Virus record (IMG/VR): IMGVR_UViG_3300027987_000011
Span: 1-56,191 of that record
Source of the DNA: a virus
Direction: 5' to 3' (one strand)
Length of the DNA: 56,191 bases
Below are positions 48,860 through 56,191 of this stretch, in pieces (within the stretch, counting starts at the first letter, position 1; each line of letters starts with the position of its first letter). The position numbers and the translations under genes are program-made. The notes under the pieces are model-generated. The model was not told the DNA's origin. It did not search any database and saw nothing but the letters and a program-made list of their open reading frames with translations.

Positions 48860-48877
48860 GCTGCTGTGTCTCCCCTA

Positions 48878-48920
48878 GAAGAAGAAAGTGCCCCGGTAAG
48901 GAGGGTCCTCACCGGGGCAC
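48878..48920 (-). terminator. Terminator after the major tail protein gene
   Basis: A perfect 10-bp stem, GTGCCCCGGT (48888-48897) with ACCGGGGCAC (48911-48920), is followed on the minus strand by TTTCTTCTT. It lies between the abundant major tail protein gene and the chaperone gene, where partial termination would lower expression of the later tail genes. Confidence 0.8.
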
Positions 48921-48957
48921 CGGCTCATGGTTCCCTCAGTCCGTCAGACCACCGTCA

Positions 48958-49737
48958 TCAGCGGTAGTCGGCCCGGTCCACCGCGAGGAAGTACGGCTCG
49001 TTCGGGTGGTTCACGGTGTCGTCGAGGATTTCGCAGTTGAGGGTCCATTCGAGGAAGTCGTCCCCGATCAGGTCCAGCCCTCCCTGCGGTTCGATGGACA
49101 CACGCCACACCTGCACGTCCATCGCGGGACCCGCTGCGGGGTCCCCGATGAAGACGATGGTGCCGTAGATGTCCCCCGTGTCTCCACCACGGATCGTCGT
49201 CTTCGTGTCGGCAGAGTAGGTGTAGTCGATGTCCACCTGCACCCCGTCCGTCCAGATCGCCCCGCCTTCGAGGATGTGGATGAGGCCCAGTTCGGTGTCG
49301 ATGACCTCGTAGTCATCGGCCAGCACCAGCGTCTTCGTGCCCTGCGTGATCGTGATGGCGCTGATGTTCCTGAACGCCGTCTGGTAGTACGCGCCCGCGA
49401 CTGCCTGAGCGCCGGTTGCCAGTATCTCTCCGGTCACGGACGAGGCACCCTGCGCGAGTGCGCTGAGAGAGCCCATCGTGACCATCGCGGCGTTCTGCGG
49501 GTTGAACTCCTGGCCGATGATGTTCAGGCGACCCGTCCGCTTCGACGTGACCTTCCGGTACGTGCCCTGCGAGGATGTCATGCGGTTGATGACCTCCCGC
49601 TTCTCATCCTCGAACTCGATGCGGAACTGGGTGCAGTTGCCCAGATGCACGAGGCCCTTGTCCACGTCTTCGCGATTGAAGTAGACGGCCCCGGCTCCAA
49701 GCAGGAGATTGGTGTTGTCCGGTGCAAGTGGTGACAT
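48958..49737 (-). CDS. Major tail tube protein
   Basis: A 259-residue beta-rich protein (many short strands with Thr/Ile/Val) directly upstream of the chaperone genes. The N-terminal NTNLLLGAGAVYFNREDVD and the EFEDEKREVINRM segment are typical of siphovirus tube proteins. A strong terminator follows. It would be the most abundant tail protein. Confidence 0.85.
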   Translation of the reverse strand: MSPLAPDNTNLLLGAGAVYFNREDVDKGLVHLGNCTQFRIEFEDEKREVINRMTSSQGTYRKVTSKRTGRLNIIGQEFNPQNAAMVTMGSLSALAQGASSVTGEILATGAQAVAGAYYQTAFRNISAITITQGTKTLVLADDYEVIDTELGLIHILEGGAIWTDGVQVDIDYTYSADTKTTIRGGDTGDIYGTIVFIGDPAAGPAMDVQVWRVSIEPQGGLDLIGDDFLEWTLNCEILDDTVNHPNEPYFLAVDRADYR

Positions 49738-49765
49738 GAATCAGTCCCTCGTGTCGGTTGGGGTG

Positions 49766-50026
49766 TTACTGGTCGGGCGTCTCGTCCGCGCCCTCGTTGG
49801 GTGACTCGCTGGCGCTCTCCTCGACGGGAGCCGCGACCTCTTCCTCGCCCTGCTTGCGGGAGCGGCGTGACGACTTCCGCTCCTCGCTGTACGGCTCTGC
49901 GATGCCCCTCTGGAGCAGGAAAGCCGCCTGTCGGGGCCAGACCTCCAGAATGTCGCCCTCTTCCACCAGTCGATCTCGGTGGGTGTGACCCTGGGGATTC
50001 GTGACCCGCACCTTCACCATGTCCAT
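49766..50026 (-). CDS. Small acidic-tailed protein between connector and tail genes
   Basis: ATG 50026 has GAGGAG six bases upstream; an earlier TTG overlaps the previous stop but is less likely. The 86-residue product has a beta-rich start (MVKVRVTNPQGHTHRD) and a basic then very acidic low-complexity tail. Such small proteins occur at this place in several lambda-like head-tail regions. Function unknown. Confidence 0.65.
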   Translation of the reverse strand: MDMVKVRVTNPQGHTHRDRLVEEGDILEVWPRQAAFLLQRGIAEPYSEERKSSRRSRKQGEEEVAAPVEESASESPNEGADETPDQ

Positions 50027-50028
50027 GC

Positions 50029-50520
50029 TCAACTCCTCACCTCGGGGTTGTCCGTGCGCGTGTGGAAGGCGACATCCAGAATCATCTCCCGCACCGCGAT
50101 GACCTCACTCGACTCGTCGAAGCTCGTGTAGAAGTCTTCCTGGCCTTCCTCGCTGATCCAGTGAGCCAGCCCACCCAACGTCGGCTCACTCTGTAACGCC
50201 TGGACGAGCCAGACATAGGGCGGATCGACAGCCTCGGAGTTGGGCACGTCGTTCGCGTTCGCCGTGATCGTCACCAACACCTGCATGGTGCGGTTCAGCA
50301 TCGGTGACTTGTAGTGGTCCCGCTGGGTTTCCTTCTGACCGCCCATGTGGACGACAATCAGGGGACCCTGGTAGACCTGACGAGGCGTGATCTTCCCGAT
50401 GCGCTCCCGATCCACCGTGAGGTTCGCTGGCGGGAAGACTTCGACCCCGTTCACGAACACACTGGATGCCTCCAGCCGCGCCTTCACGGCTGCGAGGATC
50501 TGGAGTGCGATGGAAGCCAT
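50029..50520 (-). CDS. Tail terminator/completion protein (putative)
   Basis: From ATG 50520 (TGATG) this 163-residue protein has the alpha-beta layout of tail terminators: a first helix (ASIALQILAAVKARL), then strands (QVLVTITANA). It sits between the head-tail connector and the major tail protein, the slot of lambda gpU. Assignment by position and pattern. Confidence 0.65.
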   Translation of the reverse strand: MASIALQILAAVKARLEASSVFVNGVEVFPPANLTVDRERIGKITPRQVYQGPLIVVHMGGQKETQRDHYKSPMLNRTMQVLVTITANANDVPNSEAVDPPYVWLVQALQSEPTLGGLAHWISEEGQEDFYTSFDESSEVIAVREMILDVAFHTRTDNPEVRS

Positions 50521-50825
50521 CAGGTTCTCACGCTCGTCTTCAGTGCTATGTAAATGGTGCCCGCATCCCCCGGAGTCATCCACTCACCCACGAGGTAGTC
50601 GTCACCGTCAACCGTGATGAGGGTGCCTTCCTCCAAGTTCGGGAACACCCTCGGGTCCCCGACTAGGATCTTCGCGATCCCCTGCACGCTCCCCTGGATC
50701 GCGAAGATGTCTTCGTTCGTCGGGTTCTCGACGTGGAAGTAACCTTGCTGCCCACGGTACTCGACCAGACAGCCTCCGGTACCCTGGAGGATCTGCTGGA
50801 CGGTCGTTGCAGGGAACCACTCCAC
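50520..50825 (-). CDS. Head-tail joining protein (putative)
   Basis: A 101-residue, beta-rich protein from GTG 50825 with GGGAGG upstream. It holds the place of gpFII-like stoppers between the capsid and the tail terminator. No motif is decisive. Confidence 0.6.
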   Translation of the reverse strand: MEWFPATTVQQILQGTGGCLVEYRGQQGYFHVENPTNEDIFAIQGSVQGIAKILVGDPRVFPNLEEGTLITVDGDDYLVGEWMTPGDAGTIYIALKTSVRT

Positions 50826-50826
50826 G

Positions 50827-51123
50827 TCAGCCTCCCAGGTACTTCAGGATGGCGTCTGCGGACTTCGGCCCGATGCCCTTCAGGGACGTGAGGTCTTCGA
50901 CTGCGCGGATCGCGTCCAGCGAATCGAAGCCCAGCCCATCGAACACAGACCTGTATGGCAGGTCGTCGGGGAGCCCAGCCATCTCGACTGGAACCGGATG
51001 CACCAACTCGACCGCCCCACCCCTCACGCGCATCTCGGCCACCTCGGGGGGAAGCTCGAACTCCTCCCCGATCATGTACCACCGACTCCCATGCTTCACC
51101 GTTTGCTTCGCTCGAACTCTCAT
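50827..51123 (-). CDS. Head-tail connector-region protein with HhH motif
   Basis: A 98-residue protein with a beta-rich N-terminal half and a C-terminal helix-hairpin-helix (LTSLKGIGPKSADAILKYL). HhH motifs bind DNA non-specifically, so it might contact the packaged DNA end at the neck. A similar HhH ends the terminase small subunit. Confidence 0.65.
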   Translation of the reverse strand: MRVRAKQTVKHGSRWYMIGEEFELPPEVAEMRVRGGAVELVHPVPVEMAGLPDDLPYRSVFDGLGFDSLDAIRAVEDLTSLKGIGPKSADAILKYLGG

Positions 51124-51247
51124 CGCTCTCTCCGTGTTGAAGATCAGGCTGGGTACTGGGGGCCTCCATCCGAAGTACCCCCAGCACCAGCCCCCAGAGC
51201 AGCGGGCTAGGAACCGCTACCTGGGCACGCCCCCCCAGGGCGAGAGA
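51124..51247. other. Gap after the capsid gene with hairpin
   Basis: The 124-bp gap between the capsid stop and the next start contains a stem of GCTGGG..TACT (51148-51157) and AGTACC..CCAGC (51174-51185) around a GGGGGCC/loop. It has no T-run, so it is not a clear intrinsic terminator; it may stabilise the capsid message. Nothing else is recognisable. Confidence 0.4.
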
Positions 51248-52279
51248 TCAGCCGTTCAGCACGTCGATGCTGAGAGACGAGTTCGGGCGGTAGGGCACCA
51301 CCAGCGGGGCGCTCTGCATGAGCAGGAGACGCCTCGAAGGATCTTCCTCCGTCCACGACTTGGCGAAGAGGCGCTGCGCCCTGTGCTGGGCAGCGTAATC
51401 CTTCACCATGCCGTAGTGACGGACGCCCTCCAGATCGGCCCCGTTCACCATCACGACGGTACCGGACGGCATCATGTTGCCCGCCGCACCCGCGTCGTCG
51501 ATGTAGGTGTCGGAGTAGACGTAGATGTTGAAGTCTCCGATCTGACCGGGGTTGCGAACTCGCCGCGAAGCGAGCGGCCCCGTCTCGGCACGCGACTCCG
51601 AACCACGTCGCGTTTCGAGGATCGCGGCCACGTCGGCGTGGGCACGGAAGTTCTGCCACACGTCGGTCGCCATGATGACATCTGTGGCGACGCCGCCCCC
51701 GTTGCTCTGGATCAGCCCCGCCCACGTCTCCAGATCCGTCAGCGGAGTCGAGGTGGTGGCCGACCAGAGTGCGGTGCCCGTGAGGTCCGCAGGCGTCAGC
51801 GCGGCGGCACGACCGAAGTCCACCACGATGTCGTCGAAGCCCTCACCGGAGATCGTGACCTTCCCCGTCCGCAGCACCTCGGACGCCATGACCTCTTCGC
51901 GTCGGGTGAGCATCCGGTTCTGGTTCCGCAGCGCGTTCGCGAGGAGACGCTGCGTGCGCTCTGCCGCCGACAGGGAACCCATCGGCTGCTCGCCGGGAAC
52001 CCGCTTCACCGGAGCGTCCGGGTCGAACAGACGCTTGTCCTTGATGTAGGCGGGCTTCAGCGTGTTGGTCGTGTACCCTTCGTGCTCGACGATGCGTCCA
52101 GCCTTCAGGGGCGACACGAAGGGACTGATGCGGGGCTGCTCGTCCGTCACGTCGAAGTGGATCTCTTCCGATTCCTCGGTGATCTCCGCTCCGAAATAGC
52201 GGGTGAGAAAGAAGGCGGCTGGGTCGACCTCCAAGGCCCCGACGACCCTTGTCAGCACGCCAGTGGTGTAGATGTCCAC
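51248..52279 (-). CDS. Major capsid protein, gpE family
   Basis: This 343-residue protein starts at GTG 52279. The N-terminal MDIYTTGVLTRVV..., the ERTQRLLANALRNQNRMLTRREEVMASEVLRTG helix and the ending with a beta-rich P-domain match the lambda gpE family of HK97-fold capsids. It is preceded by a gpD-like decoration gene, the lambda order. Confidence 0.9.
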   Translation of the reverse strand: MDIYTTGVLTRVVGALEVDPAAFFLTRYFGAEITEESEEIHFDVTDEQPRISPFVSPLKAGRIVEHEGYTTNTLKPAYIKDKRLFDPDAPVKRVPGEQPMGSLSAAERTQRLLANALRNQNRMLTRREEVMASEVLRTGKVTISGEGFDDIVVDFGRAAALTPADLTGTALWSATTSTPLTDLETWAGLIQSNGGGVATDVIMATDVWQNFRAHADVAAILETRRGSESRAETGPLASRRVRNPGQIGDFNIYVYSDTYIDDAGAAGNMMPSGTVVMVNGADLEGVRHYGMVKDYAAQHRAQRLFAKSWTEEDPSRRLLLMQSAPLVVPYRPNSSLSIDVLNG

Positions 52280-52327
52280 GATTCAGGTTCTCCAGTGGCT
52301 CAGGTTCACGCTTTCGCGATCAGGTGA

Positions 52328-52343
52328 GCCCGCTTAGGCGGGC
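52328..52343 (-). terminator. Hairpin over the decoration gene stop
   Basis: GCCCGC and GCGGGC form a 6-bp stem around TTAG at 52328-52343, enclosing the stop codon of the decoration gene. There is no strong T-run. It may be a weak terminator or an RNA stability element between the decoration and capsid genes. Confidence 0.35.
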
Positions 52344-52714
52344 GTCGCCGTGACCGGATCGACGAGGTAGATGTTGAAGTCCCAGAGGCCCTGCTTGATG
52401 CTCGCGACCGTGTGGCCTGCGCCCAGGGTGATCTGGTCTTGGTTGAACTCGCCCTCGACGTAGGCGTGCATCGCCTTGTCGCCCGCCGTGGCGTCTTTGT
52501 CTTCCGCTGCGATGGCACGGACGACCTGCGACCCGTCCGTCGCGGCTGCGAGGCTCGCGCTGAACTTGCCGCTCGCCGTGATCTCGCCCAGAGCCTCCCC
52601 CCGAACGACGTTCTCGCCGCTCAGAAGGATGATGGGGACGGCCTTCGCAGGCGGCTTTCCGCCCGCGATCAGGTTGTCCGGGGTCTGGGAGGTGCTGCTG
52701 AAGCTCGCATCCAT
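52334..52714 (-). CDS. Head decoration protein, gpD family
   Basis: A 126-residue beta-rich protein with the gpD pattern: flexible Ser/Thr-rich N-terminus, VVRGEALGEIT, and a C-terminal core with strands. It lies between protease/scaffold and capsid, exactly as in lambda. It would form trimers on the capsid surface and stabilise it. Confidence 0.85.
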   Translation of the reverse strand: MDASFSSTSQTPDNLIAGGKPPAKAVPIILLSGENVVRGEALGEITASGKFSASLAAATDGSQVVRAIAAEDKDATAGDKAMHAYVEGEFNQDQITLGAGHTVASIKQGLWDFNIYLVDPVTATPA

Positions 52715-52773
52715 GTCCCGTTCTCCTCAGTGAATGGGCTCGTGTCGAAGTGTGATGCTCGCGTGGTGTGGGC

Positions 52774-54096
52774 TCAGACTTCGAGCGCCACCACCTCGCT
52801 GTCCTGCGCGGTCGGCATCCACTTCAGGATGGATGCGGCCAACTGATCCTCCGTCCCGATCTCCTCGGTCGGGAGGGTCGCACCGGGGAGGGCCGCAAGC
52901 TCGCCCTCGTCGGCGGCGAGCGAATCCTTCACGGCCTGCTTGCGACGCGACTCCTGCTCGCCCTTCGCGGACAGGATCGCCTGAGCGGCGGTTCCTGCGG
53001 TCGCGGAGGGATCGCCCATCTTCTCACGCTTCAGGTCGTCGAACCCGTGAGCGTCGAGGTCGTGGATCGCCAAGATCCGCGTGCGCTCGGACTCCGCACC
53101 CTCGGCTCTGATCGCCTTGACCAGATCCGGGTGGTTCGACGCCAGGAAGTCGCGGTCGATGACGGGGGCCTGAGCCTCGACCTTCTGCTCGCCTTCCTTC
53201 ATCTGGACATCTCCTGTCGTGGTTTCGAGCCCCGCAGCGAGGCTCACGGATTCGGAGGCCCCTCGTGGGCCACCCGATAGGGCTGCGACCAACTTCTCCA
53301 GCGTACCGATCTCGTCAGCCAGCCCGATCCTGACGGCATCGGTCCCTACGTACATCGCGCCACTCGTCTCCATGACGCTCTCGACACTCGCGCCACGGTA
53401 CTCCGCGACCCGCTCCGCGAAGACGGCACCCACCTTGTCCACGATGCCCTGGAGCTTGGCGTGCGCCCGCTCCCGCTCGCTCTTCTTCTCGCTGAACGGG
53501 TCGAGCCGCTTGTCGGGGGAGAAGCTGGACACGAACTCCAGCCGCTCGACCCCTTCGCCCTCGGGATGGTTCGTCACGGCGATCACCGCACCGATGCTTC
53601 CGGCCATTGCCGTCTCGGCCATCACGATCCTGTCCGCAGCCGACGCGATCCAGTAGGCGGCAGACGCCCCCAGGTGGGAGATGTAGGCGGTCTGAGGCTT
53701 GTGTGATCTGAAGGACGCGATGAGTTCTGCAAGCTCGCCTGCCCCATCCACCTCACCACCTGGGGAGTTGATGTCGTACACGACGTGCCGCACGTCGGGG
53801 TCGTGCATGACGAGCCCGATGTCGGACGCCAGCCGCTCGTAGGAGACGGCACCGCTGATCTGCGTGAAGAGGTTCGCGTACCGGAACATCGGACCTGCGA
53901 CCGGCACGATGGCGACCCCGTTCCTGATGGTCGTGTTGCGCGTCCCATAGACCGGCTCGCCCAGGTACATCTGGATGAGCCTCATGCTCTCCTTCGTCGC
54001 TTCCGCGTCACGCTCTGCGACCGCGATCAGGAGCGACAGGTACTCGTCGGACATCGCCCACTGACGCGATTCGATGTACTGCCGCACTAGCCTCAT
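52774..54096 (-). CDS. S49 head maturation protease fused to scaffold
   Basis: A 440-residue protein from ATG 54096 (ATGA with the portal gene). The N-terminal half is an SppA/gpC-type S49 peptidase: DINSPGGEVDG, then HLGASAAYWIASAADRI with the catalytic Ser and a Gly-rich AGSIGAVIAV. The C-terminal part (from about residue 290) is helical and charged, the scaffold. In lambda an internal start makes the scaffold (Nu3) alone; several Met codons near residue 297 (MKEGEQ) could do so here. Confidence 0.88.
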   Translation of the reverse strand: MRLVRQYIESRQWAMSDEYLSLLIAVAERDAEATKESMRLIQMYLGEPVYGTRNTTIRNGVAIVPVAGPMFRYANLFTQISGAVSYERLASDIGLVMHDPDVRHVVYDINSPGGEVDGAGELAELIASFRSHKPQTAYISHLGASAAYWIASAADRIVMAETAMAGSIGAVIAVTNHPEGEGVERLEFVSSFSPDKRLDPFSEKKSERERAHAKLQGIVDKVGAVFAERVAEYRGASVESVMETSGAMYVGTDAVRIGLADEIGTLEKLVAALSGGPRGASESVSLAAGLETTTGDVQMKEGEQKVEAQAPVIDRDFLASNHPDLVKAIRAEGAESERTRILAIHDLDAHGFDDLKREKMGDPSATAGTAAQAILSAKGEQESRRKQAVKDSLAADEGELAALPGATLPTEEIGTEDQLAASILKWMPTAQDSEVVALEV

Positions 54097-55787
54097 GCCG
54101 CGTTCTCCCCGGACGGGCGTTGCCCGCCCTTCTGTGGATCGTTCAGGCCCGATTCCATCTGCTCGGCCATCCGCTCGGCATTGCTCTCCTGCACCGCCGC
54201 CGATGCGTCCGCTGCGAATGGCATCTCCGCATCGTCGAGGCGCTTCTTCTCTGCCTCACGCTGCGGCTGGACCTCGCTGTCCCAGTCCCGACCCGTCATC
54301 GCCGCAGTCTCCTCGGCACGAGTCGAGAGGCCCGCGTCGATTCGGATGACCGCAGCCTTCGCGGAATCCTGCTCGTTGATCGCTCCCGGTGCGTCACCGA
54401 CCCAGGACGACCCCAGCCAAGCCATGCGAGACATGTCGTCCGTCAGGAAGCCGGGGAGTTCGATCAGGCCCTCGGCCACTGCGTCGATCATCACCCACTC
54501 GTAGACCATCTGGAGGAAGTTCTGAGCGAGCCAGACCCGACGCCCACGGAAGAAGCGCCACGCATCCAGCAGGGCGGCACGCGACGCGGAGTAGCTGGAG
54601 TTGTAGAGGTGCATCAACACCTCGTAGGGGATCTCCAGCGCCATGCCGATCTGCTGTACGATGGCACGGAAGAACGGATCGAAGGCGTTGTTCGGACGGT
54701 TCGGATTCGCCGTCACGATGTCTTCACCGGGGAGCAGGTCGATGACCGCCCCTGGGTTCAGGAACACGTCGCCCGTCTTCGTCGGAAGCTCCGTCGAGTC
54801 CGTCCCCTCCGGTGCGCTCGGGAGCCCCCCGCTCTGCGGCTGCTCCGTCTTCACGAAGACCGTGAAGAGAGACGACACGACCGATGCCGTGAGTTCGTAG
54901 TCGGTCAACCGGCTGATCTGCTTCAGGGGTTCGATCACCGGAGCGAGCGCCGGGACTCCTCTCCTCTGCCCCGGACGCCGCTTGTCGAAGAGGAGACGCG
55001 AGAGCGGGATGCCGCCCCGGCCATCCTTCACGATCCTGAACCACCGCTGCGACTGGATGCCCAGCGTGAACTCGCCAGGGTGCCGGTCGCTGACGTGGTA
55101 CGCCTTCGTCACACCACGCCGATCAGCCTCGACGCCACCACTGATCTTGTCGGTGTCGGAGTTGCCGTCCGGGTTCGAGATCCGGTCGGCTTCGATCATC
55201 TGCACCTTCAGCGGGATCAGGTTGCCGGGGCGCAGATCCCTACGTCGTACCGCGAGGATGTCGCCCGACTCGAAGACGCCCCGGTACGTCATCGCCTGGA
55301 GCCCCATCATGTCCAAGTCCCCCTCGAAGTCGAGGGAGTTCTGAACCATCCGCCACACGCGCTCCATCTCGCGCTGCTTCTGCTGGGTCTGCTCTTCACT
55401 CAGGCCCAGGTACTCACCGTCGATGCGTGAGTGGAGGCGCAGCCCCGTGCCGACGATAGCGGTGGTGGCGGTGTTCACCGCTCCCGCTGCGACCGACGAG
55501 TTCTTCGTCAGGTCACGGGACCGGCCTCGGATCGTCTCCGACTGGTAGTTGAACTCGGAGTTCGCTTCGGCGGCGACCGGATTCCATTCCTGAAGGGACT
55601 TCCGGTCAGAGCGTCCAGCGACGTACCCCATGCTCGCCATGAGCCTCGTCGCGTTCGCCTCTTGGATGCGGGCGGCGAGCCTCCGAAGTCCCCGCTCGGG
55701 ACTCACGACGCTGACCATCCTGTCGATGAGGTTGCGCTTCACCTCGAAGCGACCCTCGACGCTCCCGCTGATCTCGACCTTACCCAC
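54093..55787 (-). CDS. Portal protein, gpB family
   Basis: A 564-residue protein starting at GTG 55787. The sequences RGRSRDLTKNSSVAAGAVNT and MTYRGVFESGDILAVRRRD are typical of lambda-type portals, and the C-terminal tail is Gln/Glu-rich and disordered. It forms the dodecameric ring through which the terminase pumps DNA. GTG start overlaps the gpW stop; ATGA to the protease. Confidence 0.92.
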   Translation of the reverse strand: MGKVEISGSVEGRFEVKRNLIDRMVSVVSPERGLRRLAARIQEANATRLMASMGYVAGRSDRKSLQEWNPVAAEANSEFNYQSETIRGRSRDLTKNSSVAAGAVNTATTAIVGTGLRLHSRIDGEYLGLSEEQTQQKQREMERVWRMVQNSLDFEGDLDMMGLQAMTYRGVFESGDILAVRRRDLRPGNLIPLKVQMIEADRISNPDGNSDTDKISGGVEADRRGVTKAYHVSDRHPGEFTLGIQSQRWFRIVKDGRGGIPLSRLLFDKRRPGQRRGVPALAPVIEPLKQISRLTDYELTASVVSSLFTVFVKTEQPQSGGLPSAPEGTDSTELPTKTGDVFLNPGAVIDLLPGEDIVTANPNRPNNAFDPFFRAIVQQIGMALEIPYEVLMHLYNSSYSASRAALLDAWRFFRGRRVWLAQNFLQMVYEWVMIDAVAEGLIELPGFLTDDMSRMAWLGSSWVGDAPGAINEQDSAKAAVIRIDAGLSTRAEETAAMTGRDWDSEVQPQREAEKKRLDDAEMPFAADASAAVQESNAERMAEQMESGLNDPQKGGQRPSGENAA

Positions 55788-56001
55788 GCGGCACCAGCGT
55801 TCTCACTCGGATACCTCCGGTGGACTCACGAGCGACCTCCGCTTCCAGTTGCCCTCGAAGGCGACGGAGCTTGTCGAGGTCGTGTTCGCGGTAGCGACGC
55901 CCGTTCCATTCCGCCTCGGAGTAGCCGCCAAGCAGGCGCATGATCGTCTCGTTCAGAGCGTCCAGAAGCTCCTGCGAAGTCGGTGCCGCCATGTGGCTCA
56001 T
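55780..56001 (-). CDS. gpW-like head-tail joining protein
   Basis: The chosen start is ATG 56001 (ATG 55992 is also possible); upstream codons would lie inside the terminator hairpin. The 73-residue product has two helices and a short hairpin (LRRLRGQLEAEV, then TGGIRVRTLVPRG), the size and order of lambda gpW, and stands directly before the portal as in lambda. Confidence 0.78.
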   Translation of the reverse strand: MSHMAAPTSQELLDALNETIMRLLGGYSEAEWNGRRYREHDLDKLRRLRGQLEAEVARESTGGIRVRTLVPRG

Positions 56002-56014
56002 CCGGGTGGCAAGG

Positions 56015-56052
56015 AAAAAGGCCCCAACCCCCGATCCGGGGGCGTGGGGCCT
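56015..56052 (-). terminator. Intrinsic terminator in the late leader
   Basis: On the minus strand AGGCCCCA (56052-56045) and its complement TGGGGCCT (56026-56019), with an inner CCCCCG/CGGGGG stem, make a long GC stem followed by TTTTT (56019-56015). It lies between the late promoter and the first late gene and would stop most transcription unless overridden. Confidence 0.85.
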
Positions 56053-56092
56053 CGTCTGGGCCATCAAAACCGCTGATCTGAACGACGCTGCG

Positions 56093-56122
56093 AGGATAAT
56101 CCGCCAGAAAGTGTCCCGTCAA
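56093..56122 (-). promoter_or_regulatory. Candidate late promoter
   Basis: On the minus strand TTGACG (56122-56117) and TATCCT (56098-56093) are 18 bp apart. The -35 matches five of six bases, the -10 four of six. The start point would be near 56086, about 35 bases before the terminator. GTCCC...GGGAC (56113-56128) forms a small dyad around the -35. Confidence 0.5.
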
Positions 56123-56147
56123 GGGGACAGAAGTGAAACGATCCGGC

Positions 56148-56160
56148 TTGGGGACCCCAA
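56148..56160. promoter_or_regulatory. Palindrome upstream of the late promoter
   Basis: TTGGGGACCCCAA is a perfect 13-bp dyad located about 26 bp upstream of the -35. It may be an activator or operator site. The last 30 bases of the window show nothing else. Confidence 0.4.
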
Positions 56161-56191
56161 CTAGCGAACACGAGCGCAGTCGTGCGTCACC

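Noticed and set aside
51148-51185. Terminator after the capsid gene, or another GTAC element
   Set aside because: The hairpin lacks a T-run, and its two GTAC cores are 22 bp apart instead of the constant 18.
1-56191. tRNA genes, rRNA genes, insertion sequences
   Set aside because: No cloverleaf-like sequence, rRNA signature, transposase or IS-type terminal repeat was noticed on reading; a tRNA scan was not possible.

Overview
The window looks like one complete genome of a tailed double-stranded DNA phage with a long non-contractile tail (siphovirus type). It is GC-rich, genes are packed with ATGA, GTGA and TGATG overlaps, GTG starts are common, and no gene is cut off at either end. I see no integrase, excisionase/repressor pair, tRNA, rRNA, CRISPR array or insertion sequence, so a virulent lifestyle is the simplest reading. 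The head genes are of the lambda type (GpA-like terminase, gpW, gpB portal, S49 protease/scaffold, gpD decoration, gpE capsid) and the tail tip resembles the GTA/YuA/Chi-like group (BR0599-type protein, large hub protein). The host cannot be read from the sequence beyond a GC-rich bacterium.

Layout: (1) 1-659, a non-coding control region with a G-rich palindrome cluster, six copies of a bipartite GTAC element and a candidate promoter with a perfect 14-bp palindrome in its spacer. (2) 660-6322, a nine-gene rightward operon: MoxR-type AAA+ ATPase, a helical protein, a metallopeptidase/VWA-like protein, several Cys-cluster proteins, a small helix-turn-helix protein and a two-helix membrane protein, closed by a hairpin at 6341-6373. 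(3) 6379-25349, leftward genes reading from a candidate promoter at 25392-25421: HTH protein, small proteins, a Spo11/Topo VI-A-like TOPRIM protein, winged-helix proteins, a YqaJ-type nuclease with a zinc/Gp3-like partner, membrane proteins, an HTH protein, a metallopeptidase-like protein, RuvC-like resolvase, MazG, a mini PolX-like nucleotidyltransferase, an O-like initiator with a probable internal origin, a DnaC-like loader, both terminase subunits, a gpZ-like protein and a sulfotransferase-like protein. (4) 25430-56001, leftward late genes, from right to left: gpW, portal, protease/scaffold, decoration, capsid, head-tail connectors, major tail protein, tail chaperones with a -1 frameshift, tape measure, three tandem paralogous lectin-like proteins, fibre-like proteins, tail tip, lysis cluster and more large fibre-like proteins.

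On a circular map the rightward cassette sits between the terminase cluster and the portal operon, so the normally contiguous head module is split. The late operon starts with a promoter followed at once by a strong intrinsic terminator (56122-56015), as in lambda pR'-tR', which suggests control by antitermination. The most interesting items are the MoxR/helical/VWA-peptidase cassette with its GTAC-element array, the stand-alone Topo VI-A-like protein, the origin-like repeats inside the initiator gene, the late leader, and the triplicated receptor-binding-like genes. All functions are inferred from reading the sequence; no database search was possible.
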